64,000 nt of DNA, taken from Nakamurella endophytica. Lineage in GTDB: Bacteria > Actinomycetota > Actinomycetes > Mycobacteriales > Nakamurellaceae. Positions 55,262 to 64,000 of this stretch are shown here, in pieces. The notes under the pieces were generated by a model. It ran no database searches. It was not told where the DNA came from and saw only the letters and a list, made by a program, of their open reading frames with translations. Both the position numbers and the translations under genes were made by a program. The DNA is taken from positions 699,260 to 763,259 of the forward strand of contig NZ_BMNA01000001.1 of assembly GCF_014646215.1 (NCBI RefSeq), read 5' to 3'. Within the stretch, counting starts at the first letter, position 1. Each line of letters opens with the position of its first letter.

Positions 55262-56875
55262 ATGACCGCCCGCACCGCCGGGGACGACGGGCGCGCCCCG
55301 ATCGGCTCCGTGGACCATCGCACCGATCGCCTGATCTCCGCCTCCTTCCGGCACGATGCGCGGCACGCCCGTATGCACTGGTCCGACGAGTTGTTCGCCC
55401 TGCTCGGCCTGGAACCGGGCGATGTCGTGCCCACCCCTGCGATGCTGGCCCGGCACGTGCACCCGGACGACCGCGGCGAGTGGGACCGGGCCGTCGCCGA
55501 CGCCCTGGCGGACAGCCGCCCGGTCAGCGTCTGGCACCGGGTGGTCACCACCCGCGGCCGCACGCGCAACGCGCACACCGTCATGCGGGCCGACCGTGCG
55601 GACGGCGCCACCGTGCTGCTGGGCGTACTGACCGACGTCACCGAGCCGTTGCGGGACACCTACTCGCAGCAGCTGCACGAGGCCGTCGAACGGTCGGCGC
55701 AGAGCCGCTCGATCATCGACCAGGCCAAGGGCATGTTGATGGCGACCCTGGACCTGGACGACCAGCAGGCGTTCGACCTGCTGCGCTGGCACTCGTCCTT
55801 CAGCAACATCAAGGTGCGGGACGTCAGCCGGACGGTGGTGGACCGGATGGCGGCCGCGGACGTCGACGGCACGTCGCCGCGGCTGCGGATGACCAAGGTG
55901 CTGGACCGGCTGGCCCAGCGGCGGAGCACCGTACCCGAGGCCCGCGTCGACGGCTGGATCTCGAACCCGGCAGTCCCGGACGACCTGCCGGTGTCCGCCC
56001 GGATCTCGGACGCGCTGCTCCCCCGGACGCTGGTCCGCGCGGTGGCGGCCGCCGGCGTCAGCATCACCATCGCCGACTTCACCCAGCCCGACCAGCCGCT
56101 GGTCTACGTCAACCCGGCGTTCGAGCGGCTCACCGGCTACTCCGCGGCAGAGATCCTCGGGCGCAACTGCCGGTTCCTGCAGGGCGCGGACACCGACCCG
56201 GACCAGGTGGCGGCCATCCGGCAGGCCGTCGACAACGGTCAGGAGATCCTGACCCTGCTGCGCAACTACCGCCGGGACGGCACCGCGTTCTGGAACGAGC
56301 TGCACATGTCCGCGGTGCGCACCGCGAGCGGCCGGCTGACCCATTACATCGGCTACCAGATGGACGTCACCGAGCGGGTGGAACGGGACCTGCAGCTGGA
56401 GCGGCTGGCCTATCGCGACGCCGCGACGGACCTGCCGAACCGGGCCGCCGCGCACCGCCAGCTGCAGGAGTGGCTGGACGAGGAGCTCCCGGCGTTCTCC
56501 GTCGTGCTGGTGCGGCTGCTGACGCCGTCCGCGGCCGCGTACCTGGCCGACGACCCGGAGACCGTCGGGCGGGCGGTGGTGGCCGCGGCGGCCGAGCGCC
56601 TGCAGGACGCGTTGCCGCCGGGCACCTTCCTGGCCCGGATCGACGACGAGCGGTTCCTGGCCGCACTGCCCGCGGAGCCGCCGGCGGCGGGCACGGTGGA
56701 GGCCGCGTTCGCCGTGCCGGTCGAGCATCCCTATGGCGCCCACCCGGTGTCCGTCGAGGTGGGCGTCGCGCGCTACCCCGGTGACGGCCGGATCTGGTCG
56801 GAGCTGCTGGCGGCGGCCGGTGAGGACGCCGAGCGGTCGGCGGGGTCGAGCCCCGTGCAGGGCGCCACGGTCTGA
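55262..56875 (+). CDS. PAL-type photoreceptor (PAS-ANTAR-LOV) with degenerate GGDEF
   Basis: A 537-residue cytosolic protein. PAS domain 1: about 25-130. ANTAR RNA-binding domain: 135-197 (I-I-D-Q-A-K-G-M-L-M then A-F-D-L-L-R-W-H-S). LOV domain: about 255-375, with flavin-adduct Cys303 in G-R-N-C-R-F-L-Q, Asn335 and Asn345, and Gln366 in Y-I-G-Y-Q-M-D-V, all needed for FMN photochemistry. From about 380 a GGDEF-like domain (D-L-P-N-R), where the active-site signature is D-D-E-R-F at 461-465, so it should not make c-di-GMP. PAL from Nakamurella binds RNA in blue light; this protein adds a domain. ATG has GAGGTGA upstream. Confidence 0.88.
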   Translation: MTARTAGDDGRAPIGSVDHRTDRLISASFRHDARHARMHWSDELFALLGLEPGDVVPTPAMLARHVHPDDRGEWDRAVADALADSRPVSVWHRVVTTRGRTRNAHTVMRADRADGATVLLGVLTDVTEPLRDTYSQQLHEAVERSAQSRSIIDQAKGMLMATLDLDDQQAFDLLRWHSSFSNIKVRDVSRTVVDRMAAADVDGTSPRLRMTKVLDRLAQRRSTVPEARVDGWISNPAVPDDLPVSARISDALLPRTLVRAVAAAGVSITIADFTQPDQPLVYVNPAFERLTGYSAAEILGRNCRFLQGADTDPDQVAAIRQAVDNGQEILTLLRNYRRDGTAFWNELHMSAVRTASGRLTHYIGYQMDVTERVERDLQLERLAYRDAATDLPNRAAAHRQLQEWLDEELPAFSVVLVRLLTPSAAAYLADDPETVGRAVVAAAAERLQDALPPGTFLARIDDERFLAALPAEPPAAGTVEAAFAVPVEHPYGAHPVSVEVGVARYPGDGRIWSELLAAAGEDAERSAGSSPVQGATV

Positions 56876-57039
56876 CCGCGCCGCCGGTGACCGCGGCACC
56901 GTCGGGTGGGCTCCGGTCGCGCCCCGACGGTCATCGCGCCGCCCGTCGCCCGGCGGTCGCCGGCGCGCTCGGCGGGGGTCGTTGTCGGTGGTGTCTGCCA
57001 CAGTGCAGGGACAGTCCCCGTCCCGACACAGGAGTCGCC

Positions 57040-57408
57040 ATGGCGATCGCCACGATGGACCTCACGGTCCTGGACACCCCGGAGCCGCAGCGGCTCGCCG
57101 AGTTCTACTGCGCGCTGCTGGGCTGGACCGTCACCGACCGGTCGGACGACTGGGTCACCATCCGCCCGTCGGCGGACTCGCCGACCGGGTTGGCCTTCCA
57201 GCTGGCGCCCGATCTGGTGCCGCCGACCTGGCCGGACCCGGCCGTCCCGCAACAGGTGCACCTCGACCTGACCGTGCCGGACATCGACGCGGCCGAGCCG
57301 CAGATCCTGGAGCTCGGCGCCCGGCCGACCGGGGTGCAGGGATCGGGCGGCGGCTTCCGCGCGTACCTGGACCCCAGCGGTCACCCGTTCTGCCTCTGCC
57401 GCGGATAG
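57040..57408 (+). CDS. VOC (glyoxalase-like) family protein
   Basis: A 122-residue single-domain VOC protein: M-A-I-A-T-M-D-L-T-V-L-D-T-P-E-P, F-Y-C-A-L-L-G-W, V-H-L-D-L-T-V-P-D-I and L-D-P-S-G-H-P-F-C-L. Metal-dependent enzyme or binding protein; substrate unknown. GGAG lies before the ATG. Its stop is followed by 13-bp repeats and the convergent RecQ gene. Confidence 0.88.
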   Translation: MAIATMDLTVLDTPEPQRLAEFYCALLGWTVTDRSDDWVTIRPSADSPTGLAFQLAPDLVPPTWPDPAVPQQVHLDLTVPDIDAAEPQILELGARPTGVQGSGGGFRAYLDPSGHPFCLCRG

Positions 57409-57435
57409 GGCCGCCCGGCACTCCGGCCCCGGCCG

Positions 57436-57487
57436 TCCGACACCGCCATCCGACACCGCCATCCGGCACCGCCCTCCGGCACGGCGG
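57436..57487. repeat. 13-bp tandem repeat, four copies
   Basis: tccgacaccgcca at 57436 and 57449, and variants at 57462 and 57475, between the VOC and RecQ stops. Confidence 0.88.
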
Positions 57488-57491
57488 GACC

Positions 57492-59762
57492 TCACCCCAC
57501 CCCGAGCACGAACGGGTACACGGCCTCGGCCCCGGCCCGACGCAGCTCCCGGGCGGCCACGGTGAGCGTCCACCCGGTGTCGGTCCGGTCGTCCACGAGC
57601 AGCACGCGGCGGCCGGCCACGGCCGAGGGGTCGGTGACCCGGAACCGGTGGACGACCGCCCGCAGCCGCTGGGCGGAGTTGACCCCCGACGGCGGCGCGC
57701 CGCGCTCGGCGAGCTCCAGGACGTCCAGGAACGGCACCTCCAGGTAGCGGGCCAGGCCGGATGCCAGGTGGTGGACCAGCTGCGGCCGCCGCACCGACGG
57801 TGTGCCGACGACGACGTCGACGGCGGTGCCGCCGCCGGGTGGGCGCACCTCCGGCCAGGCCAGCAGCACGTCGACCGCCGCCTGCCGCAGGGGCACCGGG
57901 GTCGGGCCGTCGTCCGGCACCGGCGATGCCGCACCCCGGCCGACGTCCGGGTCGACGTCCGGGTCGCGGTCCGGTCCGGGCACCGCCGTCCGGAACAGCG
58001 ACCGCAGGGCGCTGCCCCAGCCCAGGCCGTCCAGCCGGCCCACCGCCCGCCCCGGCTCCGCCCGCTCGCCGGCGGCGATGCGCCCGGACAGGTCGACACC
58101 GAGCGCGGTCATCGCGGACGGCCACTGTGCCCGGGGCGCCACCGTCAGCCCGGGGACCTGCAGCCGGTTGCGGGCCGCGGCGACGGTGTCCGCCGACACC
58201 GCGGTCGGCAGCTCGACCCCGCCGCAGTTGTCGCACCGGCCGCAGTCGCGGGCGTCGGCGTCGTCCAGCTGCTCGCGCAGGAACCGCAGCCGGCAGCCCT
58301 CGGTCGCCTCGTAGTCGAGCATGGCCTGCTGCTCGGCCTCCCGGGCGGCGGCGACCCTGGCGTACCGGTCGCCGTCGTACGACCACGGCTCCCCGGTGGT
58401 CACCCACCCGCCGCCCACCCGGCGGACGGCGCCGTCCACGTCGAGCACCTTGAGCATCATCTCCAGCCGGGACCGGCGCAGGTCGACGCTCGTTTCCAGG
58501 GACGCGACCGACAGCGGCTTCGTCGCCCTGGACAGCACGGCCAGCGCGGCGCGGGCATGCTGCTCGGCGGGAAAGGCCAGCGAACCGAAGTAGCGCCAGA
58601 TGTCCTGGTCCTCGCGGGCCGGGAGCAGCACGACGGTGGCGCGGGCGACCCCGCGACCGGCGCGGCCGATCTGCTGGTAGTACGCGATCGGTGACGGGGG
58701 CGCACCAAGGTGGACGACGAAGCCCAGGTCCGGCTTGTCGAAACCCATCCCGAGCGCCGAGGTCGCCACGACGGCCTTGACCCGGTTGGCCAGCAGGTCC
58801 TCCTCGATGTGCAGCCGCTCCGTCGGGTCCGTCTGCCCGGTGTAGGCGGCCACCTTCGGGCCGGCGCGGCGCAGGTGGTCCGCCACCTGTTCCACGGCGG
58901 CCACGGTCAGGCAGTAGACGATCCCCGACCCGTCGAGGACGGGCAGCTGCTCGACGAGCCACGCCAGCCGGCTCGCCTGGTCGGGCAGGTCGACCACCGC
59001 CAGCCGCAGCGACTCCCGGTCGAGCGTCCCGCGGAGCACCACCACGTCGTCGGGCTCGGCGGGATCCCGGTCGGGAGCACCGTCGCCCGCACCGGGCCGG
59101 GCCGGCGCGCGCAGCTGCTCGGCGACGTCCGCGGTCACCCGGGCGTTGGCGGTGGCGGTGGTGGCCAGCACCGGGATCCCGGACGGCAGGTCCTGCAGCA
59201 GCGTCCGGATCCGGCGGTAGTCCGGGCGGAAATCGTGTCCCCAGTCCGAGACGCAGTGCGCCTCGTCGATCACCACCAGGCCGGCGGTCGCCGAGAGCTG
59301 CGGCAGCACCTCGTCGCGGAAGCCGGGGTTGACCAGCCGCTCGGGCGAGACCAGCAGCACGTCGACGTCCCCGGCGCGGACCTGCTCGTACACCTGCTGC
59401 CACTGCTCGGCGTTGGCCGAGTTCACCGTGACGGCCCGGATCCCGGCGCGCTCGGCGGCGGCGATCTGGTTGCGCATCAGCGCCAGCAGCGGCGAGACGA
59501 TGACCGTCGGGCCCGCGCCGGCGGCGCGGAGCAGCGCCGTCGACACGAAGTACACCGCGGACTTCCCCCACCCGGTGCGCTGCACCACCAGCACCCGCCG
59601 CCGGCCCTGCACCAGGGCCTCGATGGCCGTCCACTGGTCCGGGTGCAAAGTCGCGGACTCGGACCCGACGAGCAGCCGCAGGGCCGACTCGGCCCGGGAC
59701 CGCAGCCCGTCGGCGGACGGCGGGGCAGGAGCGTCGGCGTCGGGTGGCAGGAGAACAGGCAC
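57492..59762 (-). CDS. RecQ-type DNA helicase fused to a phosphoribosyltransferase domain
   Basis: A 756-residue fusion. The N-terminal part is a RecQ helicase: Walker A T-G-W-G-K-S at 63-68, D-E-A-H at 166-169 with [25 protein letters not shown], and a zinc cluster C-G-R-C-D-N-C. After a Pro/Asp-rich linker (about 580-625) comes a phosphoribosyltransferase-like domain ending with the PRPP loop [12 protein letters not shown] (Asp724/725). RecQ unwinds 3'-5' DNA; the role of the PRTase part is unknown. Start GTG 59762 drops a poor upstream extension. Confidence 0.9.
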   Translation of the reverse strand: MPVLLPPDADAPAPPSADGLRSRAESALRLLVGSESATLHPDQWTAIEALVQGRRRVLVVQRTGWGKSAVYFVSTALLRAAGAGPTVIVSPLLALMRNQIAAAERAGIRAVTVNSANAEQWQQVYEQVRAGDVDVLLVSPERLVNPGFRDEVLPQLSATAGLVVIDEAHCVSDWGHDFRPDYRRIRTLLQDLPSGIPVLATTATANARVTADVAEQLRAPARPGAGDGAPDRDPAEPDDVVVLRGTLDRESLRLAVVDLPDQASRLAWLVEQLPVLDGSGIVYCLTVAAVEQVADHLRRAGPKVAAYTGQTDPTERLHIEEDLLANRVKAVVATSALGMGFDKPDLGFVVHLGAPPSPIAYYQQIGRAGRGVARATVVLLPAREDQDIWRYFGSLAFPAEQHARAALAVLSRATKPLSVASLETSVDLRRSRLEMMLKVLDVDGAVRRVGGGWVTTGEPWSYDGDRYARVAAAREAEQQAMLDYEATEGCRLRFLREQLDDADARDCGRCDNCGGVELPTAVSADTVAAARNRLQVPGLTVAPRAQWPSAMTALGVDLSGRIAAGERAEPGRAVGRLDGLGWGSALRSLFRTAVPGPDRDPDVDPDVGRGAASPVPDDGPTPVPLRQAAVDVLLAWPEVRPPGGGTAVDVVVGTPSVRRPQLVHHLASGLARYLEVPFLDVLELAERGAPPSGVNSAQRLRAVVHRFRVTDPSAVAGRRVLLVDDRTDTGWTLTVAARELRRAGAEAVYPFVLGVG

Positions 59763-59829
59763 CCCCGCACCCTCGCACAGCGGACCGACAGCCGGCCGGG
59801 GCTGTCCACCGGCGTGCGAGGCTGGACCG

Positions 59830-60777
59830 GTGCCCGGTCCTGCGACACCGCCGGCCCCGGGAGCCGGGCGCTTCGCACCCACCCCCAGCGGCGACCTGCA
59901 CGTCGGGAACCTGCGGACCGCACTGCTGGCCTGGCTGTTCGCGCGGACGACCGGCCGCCGCTTCCTGGTCCGGATCGAGGACCTGGACCGTGCCCGGGCG
60001 GGCTCGGCCGACCGCCAGCTGGCCGACCTGCGGGCCCTCGGACTCGAGTGGGACGGCCCCGTCGTGCGGCAGCGCGACCGGCTGCCGCTCTACGACGCGG
60101 CCATCGACCGGCTGGCCGGCCAGGGGTTGGTCTACGAGTGCTTCTGCTCCCGCCGCGAGATCGCCGAGGCCGCGTCGGCGCCGCACGGACCGCCGGGCGC
60201 CTATCCGGGGACCTGCCGCGACCTCACACCCGAGCAGCGGGCGGCCCGGCGGGCGGCGGGCCGGCCGGCCGCGCTGCGGCTGCGCGCCGGGGTGGAGACC
60301 TGGACCGTGCACGACCTCGTGGCCGGTGACCACACCGGACCGGTGGACGACCTGGTGCTGCGGCGCGGCGACGGCACCGCCGCCTACAACCTGGCCGTGG
60401 TCGTCGACGATGCCGACCAGGGCGTCGACCAGGTGGTGCGCGGTGACGACCTCCTGTCATCGAGCCCGCGGCAGGCCTACCTGGCCCGGCTGCTCGGCCT
60501 GCCCGAGGTCGGCTACGCGCACGTGCCGCTCGCCGTCAACCCGCACGGGGCGCGGCTGGCCAAGCGCGATGGCGCCGTCACCCTCGCCGACCTGGCAGTG
60601 CGCGGCGTGGGCCCGCCGGCCGTCCTCGGGGTGCTGGCCGCCTCGCTCGGACTGGCCGCGCCGGGCGAGCCGGTGACCTCCGCCGGCCTGCTCGCCCGGT
60701 TCGACCCGGCCGCCCTGCCGGCCCGGCCGTGGGTGGTCACCGCCGACGTCCTGGGAGCCGGCCCGGGGCAGGCATGA
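59830..60777 (+). CDS. gluQ: Glutamyl-queuosine tRNA(Asp) synthetase
   Basis: A 315-residue GluRS paralogue (YadB) lacking the anticodon-binding domain. [13 protein letters not shown] (HIGH-like, 24-27), zinc ligands E-C-F-C-S and Y-P-G-T-C, and L-A-K-R-D-G-A-V-T (KMSKS-like, Lys245) are visible. It transfers glutamate to queuosine at the wobble base of tRNA-Asp. GTG 59830. Divergent from recQ by 67 bases and overlapping the next gene. Confidence 0.9.
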   Translation: MPGPATPPAPGAGRFAPTPSGDLHVGNLRTALLAWLFARTTGRRFLVRIEDLDRARAGSADRQLADLRALGLEWDGPVVRQRDRLPLYDAAIDRLAGQGLVYECFCSRREIAEAASAPHGPPGAYPGTCRDLTPEQRAARRAAGRPAALRLRAGVETWTVHDLVAGDHTGPVDDLVLRRGDGTAAYNLAVVVDDADQGVDQVVRGDDLLSSSPRQAYLARLLGLPEVGYAHVPLAVNPHGARLAKRDGAVTLADLAVRGVGPPAVLGVLAASLGLAAPGEPVTSAGLLARFDPAALPARPWVVTADVLGAGPGQA

Positions 60778-61538
60778 TGTCCCGCGTGCGGGACACGGAC
60801 GGCACCGGTGGTGCGGCGGGACGGCGGGGCGACGGCGTCGCCTGGGCATCCACCGGGACGGGGATCTACCCGGTGGTCGTCACGCTGTTCTGCTCGCTGC
60901 TGCTGCTGTCGAACATCGGCGCCACCAAGGGCATCCAGTTCGGGCCGTTCCTCACCGACGGCGGGGCCTTCCTGTTCCCGTTGACCTACGTGCTCGGGGA
61001 CGTGCTGGCCGAGGTCTACGGCTTCCGCGCCACGCGCCGGGCCATCCTCACCGGCTTCGCCGTCTCGCTGCTCGCCTCGCTGTCGTTCTGGCTGGTCAGC
61101 ATCTCCCCGGCGGCGCCCGGCTACACCAACCAGGCTGCCTTCGACGCCGTGCTCGGGGTCGTCCCGCGGATCCTGCTGGCCAGCGTCTGCGGCTATCTGA
61201 TCGGCGAGTTCCTCAACTCCTTCGTGCTCGTCCGGCTCAAGCGACGCACCCGGGAGCGTCACCTGTGGGCCAGGCTGATCGGCTCCACCGTCGTCGGGGA
61301 GTTCGGCGACACCCTGGTGTTCTGCCTGCTCGCCGGGCCGGCCATCGGCATCTCCACGGCCGGCGACCTGGCCAACTACACCGCGTTGGGCTTCGCGTAC
61401 AAGACCGGGCTGGAGATCGTGCTGCTGCCTGTCACCTACCCGGTCATCGCCTGGATCAAGAAGCGCGAGCCCAGCTACGCGGCGGCTCTGGCGGCTACCG
61501 CGCCGCCGCGTAGTACCGCGCGAGCGTCGCGTCCCTGA
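60774..61538 (+). CDS. yhhQ: Queuosine precursor transporter
   Basis: Integral membrane protein of 254 residues in the YhhQ/QueT-like VUT family with six helices: [24 protein letters not shown] and G-E-F-G-D-T-L-V-F. Imports preQ0/preQ1-type bases or queuine. Overlaps gluQ by four bases (ATG 60774) and its 3' end overlaps tgt by 44 bases convergently. Confidence 0.9.
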   Translation: MMSRVRDTDGTGGAAGRRGDGVAWASTGTGIYPVVVTLFCSLLLLSNIGATKGIQFGPFLTDGGAFLFPLTYVLGDVLAEVYGFRATRRAILTGFAVSLLASLSFWLVSISPAAPGYTNQAAFDAVLGVVPRILLASVCGYLIGEFLNSFVLVRLKRRTRERHLWARLIGSTVVGEFGDTLVFCLLAGPAIGISTAGDLANYTALGFAYKTGLEIVLLPVTYPVIAWIKKREPSYAAALAATAPPRSTARASRP

Positions 61539-62730
61539 ACCGTTCGTAGCCGCCGTCGTCGATGGCGCGGCGGATGCCGTCCACCAGCTGCACGACGAAG
61601 TGCTCGTTGTGGATGGTGGCCAGCGTGGCGGAGAGCATCTCCTTGGCCTTGAACAGGTGGTGCAGGTACGCGCGGCTGTAATGCGTGCAGGTGTAGCACG
61701 GGCAGTCGGGCACCAGCGGTGACAGGTCCGCCCGGAACCGGGCGGCAACCAGGTTGAACCGGCCGTCCGGCGAGTAGATCGCCCCGTTGCGGGCGACGCG
61801 GGACGGGGACACGCAGTCGAAGGTGTCCGCGCCGTTCTCGACGGCCGCGAAGACGTCGTCGGGCTCGGAGATGCCCAGCAGGTGCCGCGGCATGTCCTCG
61901 GGCAGCTCCTCGCAGCACCAGCGGACGATGGTGCCCAGGTTGCGCTTCTCCAGGGCGCCGCCGATGCCCATGCCGTCGAATCCGGGACCGTCCTCGGCGA
62001 GCCGGAGCAGGCCGCGCACGGCGTCCCGCCGCAGGTCCTCGTACTGGGCGCCCTGCACGACGCCGAACAGCTGCTGCTCAGGGGCCTGCGGATCCGCCGC
62101 GGCGAGCGCCCGGTGCTCGTCCAGGCACCGGCGGGCCCAGCGGCGGGTGCGCTCGACCGACCGTTCCTGGTACTCGCGGGTGTTCAGCAGGGTGGTGCAC
62201 TCGTCGAAGGCGAAGATCACGTCGGCACCCAGCCGGTGCTGAATCTGCATCGACGACTCCGGGGTGAACCGGTGCACCGAGCCGTCCAGGTGCGAGCGGA
62301 AGGTCACCCCGTCGTCGTCGACGTGCGCGAGCCGGGTCCTGCCGGCGGCGATGACCTCGTCCGACCGGCGGCCCTCGACGTCCATCGCCAGCACCTTCTT
62401 GAAACCGGCACCGAGCGAGAGGACCTGGAACCCGCCGCTGTCGGTGAACGTCGGCCCCGACCAGTTCATGAACCGGCCGAGACCGCCCGCCTGCTGCACG
62501 ATGTCGGGTCCGGGCTGCAGGTACAGGTGGTAGGCGTTGGCCAGCACGGCCTGCGCTCCGAGCGCCGAGACCGATTCCGGCAGGACCGCTTTCACCGTGG
62601 CCTTGGTGCCGACGGCGACGAACGCGGGAGTGCGGACGTCGCCGTGGGGCGTGGTCAGGACGCCGGTGCGACCGTGCCGTCCGGGGAGCGGGGTGAGGAC
62701 GCGGAACCGGGACGGCACCCGGTCATCCAA
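61495..62730 (-). CDS. tgt: tRNA-guanine transglycosylase
   Basis: Exchanges guanine-34 in tRNA for a queuosine precursor. The 411-residue protein has T-D-S-G-G-F-Q-V, F-D-E-C-T, G-I-S-E-P-D-D, nucleophile Asp in D-T-F-D-C-V-S-P-S-R, and the zinc motif C-P-C-Y-T-C with a downstream His. The start is TTG 62730 (M-D-D-R-V) or GTG 62718; both are possible. Confidence 0.94.
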   Translation of the reverse strand: MDDRVPSRFRVLTPLPGRHGRTGVLTTPHGDVRTPAFVAVGTKATVKAVLPESVSALGAQAVLANAYHLYLQPGPDIVQQAGGLGRFMNWSGPTFTDSGGFQVLSLGAGFKKVLAMDVEGRRSDEVIAAGRTRLAHVDDDGVTFRSHLDGSVHRFTPESSMQIQHRLGADVIFAFDECTTLLNTREYQERSVERTRRWARRCLDEHRALAAADPQAPEQQLFGVVQGAQYEDLRRDAVRGLLRLAEDGPGFDGMGIGGALEKRNLGTIVRWCCEELPEDMPRHLLGISEPDDVFAAVENGADTFDCVSPSRVARNGAIYSPDGRFNLVAARFRADLSPLVPDCPCYTCTHYSRAYLHHLFKAKEMLSATLATIHNEHFVVQLVDGIRRAIDDGGYERFRDATLARYYAAAR

Positions 62731-63026
62731 ACATCCGCCGGCGCCGCGGAGTGCCGCCTGTCCCAGGCCGGACCCAGTGGTTGCTGGGCGTCCGCACAGC
62801 CGCCGACCGCAGAGTCGTCCTCACGGCGCGGCGCCGGCGGGTCCCCCATCCCCGCCGGACCGCGACCGTCCACAGGGGAAGCCGGGTGCAGGGTCCAGGG
62901 GGCAGGGTTCAGGCGTGCGCCTGCCGGACCGGGCGGCGGCCGGTGCCCCCGGTCACGCCCGGACGGCCGGCGCCGAGGGGTCGGGCCGAGACGGCCGGGC
63001 CGACGGAGCCGAGGGGTCCCGACCGG

Positions 63027-63386
63027 TCAGGCCGGGACGGAAGCGGGCTCCGACCAGCTGCGCCGCTGGCTCTGCGGCGGCACCATCGGCAGCGCCGGGA
63101 CCACCCGGGCCACCGGCTCCAACGCCGCCACCAGGCGGCCGAACACGTCCGCCCGCCACTCGCCGCTGCGGCGCCAGCCCATGGTCTGCAGGGTCAGGTC
63201 CGCGCCGAGCGTGCCGGGCGAGATCAACGGCCGGTACCCCAGCTGGACGCCCGTCGCGTCCAGGACGAACACCGCGCCGTCGTCCCTGGTGTTCAGGCCG
63301 TCGGCACCGGAGAACTCCGGCCAGTCCATCTGCGCGGAGTCCGTCCACTGGATGACCGCGCGTACCGATGCGTCGAGAATGCTCAT
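63027..63386 (-). CDS. Hypothetical protein
   Basis: A 119-residue protein starting M-S-I-L-D-A-S-V-R-A-V-I-Q-W-T-D-S-A-Q-M (ATG 63386, G-G-G-A upstream). It has a hydrophobic/aromatic core pattern (D-W-P-E-F-S-G-A-D-G-L, L-Q-T-M-G-W-R-R) and a Pro/Arg-rich tail, with no signal or membrane segment. I recognise no family. The gap upstream in 62731-63026 holds nothing I can name. Confidence 0.5.
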   Translation of the reverse strand: MSILDASVRAVIQWTDSAQMDWPEFSGADGLNTRDDGAVFVLDATGVQLGYRPLISPGTLGADLTLQTMGWRRSGEWRADVFGRLVAALEPVARVVPALPMVPPQSQRRSWSEPASVPA

Positions 63387-63563
63387 GGGCCCCGTCCCGT
63401 GATGAGCGGATCGGGCGGCGAGACGGCCGGCGGCGGGGCACACGGGCGGTCCGGCCGCGATCCCGGCCGGATTCGTTCGGACCCCGATGAACGGCGACTG
63501 CGCTGCGCGCCACCCGCGACATGTTTTGTCCCAGGATACCGGCGCGAACACACAGTGACAACG

Positions 63564-63579
63564 GTGAGATGTACCTCAC
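63564..63579. promoter_or_regulatory. Inverted repeat gtgag-N6-ctcac
   Basis: Perfect 5-bp arms in the 318-base space 63387-63704, which also contains a terminator and otherwise no gene. Resembles a regulator site only in shape; no target is assigned. Confidence 0.3.
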
Positions 63580-63633
63580 TCCGCTGCGCGGGCGGCGGTG
63601 CGGGTCGCGACGGCGCGGGGACACCCGGAAAAG

Positions 63634-63671
63634 CCGGATGCCCGGCGACCGTGGGGTCGCCGGGCATCCGG
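63634..63671 (-). terminator. Strong intrinsic terminator after the LysM gene
   Basis: A 17-bp perfect stem (ccggatgcccggcgacc / ggtcgccgggcatccgg) with a gtgg loop, followed on the minus strand by a TTTT run (63632-63629). It lies 34 bases beyond the LysM stop at 63705. Confidence 0.88.
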
Positions 63672-63704
63672 TGGTGTGGCAGGGGCCGCGCTGCGGCCCG
63701 ACGA

Positions 63705-64000
63705 TCAGCCGAGGCTGATCTGCTGGCCCGGGTAGATCAGATCCGGGTCGGAGATGATGTCGCGGTTGGCGTTGTACAGCGCCTGCCAGCCACCGGCGAC
63801 ACCGTGCGCGTTGGCGATCTTGAACAGCGTGTCGCCGCTCTTGACGGTGTACTCACCGGCCGACGACGAGCTCGTGGTGGCCTCGTCGGAGCTGCTGTCC
63901 TCGGTCGACGTGGTGTCGGCCTCGTCCGAGCTGCTCGAGTCGTCCACGGTCGCCTCGTCCGAGGTGGAGCTGTCCGACTCGTCCGAGCTGCTGGAGTCGT
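63705..64000 (-). CDS. LysM cell-wall protein, C-terminal part (cut by window edge)
   Basis: Only the last ~98 codons are in the window. A long Asp/Ser/Glu/Thr-rich linker (many S-S-D-E repeats) is followed by one LysM peptidoglycan-binding domain: Y-T-V-K-S-G-D-T-L-F-K-I-A-N, W-Q-A-L-Y-N-A-N-R, and I-Y-P-G-Q-Q-I-S-L-G at the end. Such a tail is usual in secreted transglycosylase/Rpf-type proteins, whose catalytic domain would be beyond 64000; that is inference. Confidence 0.75.
   Translation of the reverse strand, partial: DSSSSDESDSSTSDEATVDDSSSSDEADTTSTEDSSSDEATTSSSSAGEYTVKSGDTLFKIANAHGVAGGWQALYNANRDIISDPDLIYPGQQISLG

Noticed and set aside
56773..60333. A 1186-codon minus-strand open frame
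   Set aside because: Shadow of the recQ and gluQ genes with no recognisable residues.

Overview
This 64 kb window is chromosomal DNA of a high-GC actinobacterium. GC is visibly above 70% by eye (not counted), many starts are GTG, and the gene content is typical of the phylum: an SRP RNA/tRNA-Ser/dnaX neighbourhood, an ABC-F protein, an F420-type PPOX protein, an ECF42 sigma factor with its YCII partner, and PhoP-like 11-nt direct repeats. A PAS-ANTAR-LOV protein of the PAL type, described from Nakamurella multipartita, points to Nakamurella or a relative; this placement is inference. I see no prophage, insertion sequence, integrase or CRISPR array.

Layout. 1-5.5 kb (minus strand): the start of a Tat-exported metallophosphoesterase behind a PHO-box-like repeat, a PPK2 polyphosphate kinase, a small membrane protein, a PIG-L deacetylase and dnaX, followed by the SRP RNA and tRNA-Ser(GGA). 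6-14 kb: class II aldolase, AI-2E-type permease, DUF6328 protein, alpha/beta hydrolase, ABC-F ATPase, a decayed TPP-enzyme tail, and an AAA ATPase behind a near-perfect 30-bp palindrome. 14-25.6 kb: GH13 glucosidase, SDR, DUF985 cupin, a TerC/TerD pair, kynureninase, YCII plus ECF42 sigma factor, ilvD, and a Phd/PIN toxin-antitoxin pair. 25.7-32.6 kb: a carbohydrate-uptake operon read leftwards (ROK repressor, two permeases, binding lipoprotein, GH31 glycosidase). 32.8-43.8 kb: an HNH lipoprotein, a small Cys protein, the phenylacetate operon (divergent TetR regulator, then paaZ-A-B-C-D-E), and an ArsR/AHSA1/SnoaL unit among small enzymes. 43.8-50 kb: alkaline phosphatase with a PHO-box candidate, a frameshifted hydrolase and ackA-pta. 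50.1-55.1 kb: a four-gene ABC/TetR/UPF0104 operon and a UMF1-type MFS protein. 55.2-64 kb: the PAL-type photoreceptor with a degenerate GGDEF tail, a VOC protein, a RecQ-phosphoribosyltransferase fusion, a queuosine group (gluQ, yhhQ, tgt), a small unknown gene and the LysM end of a cell-wall protein.

How they work together. The phenylacetate genes cover CoA-ester epoxidation and ring opening; the ligase, isomerase and beta-oxidation genes are not here. The ROK unit imports and trims an alpha-linked glycoside. YhhQ, TGT and GluQ fit salvage and glutamylation of queuosine in tRNA-Asp. The two phosphatases, each with 11-nt repeats upstream, and PPK2 suggest phosphate-responsive functions. The item most worth study is the PAL-type protein, which joins blue-light sensing (an intact LOV cysteine) to an RNA-binding ANTAR domain and adds a GGDEF-like domain whose signature is lost.
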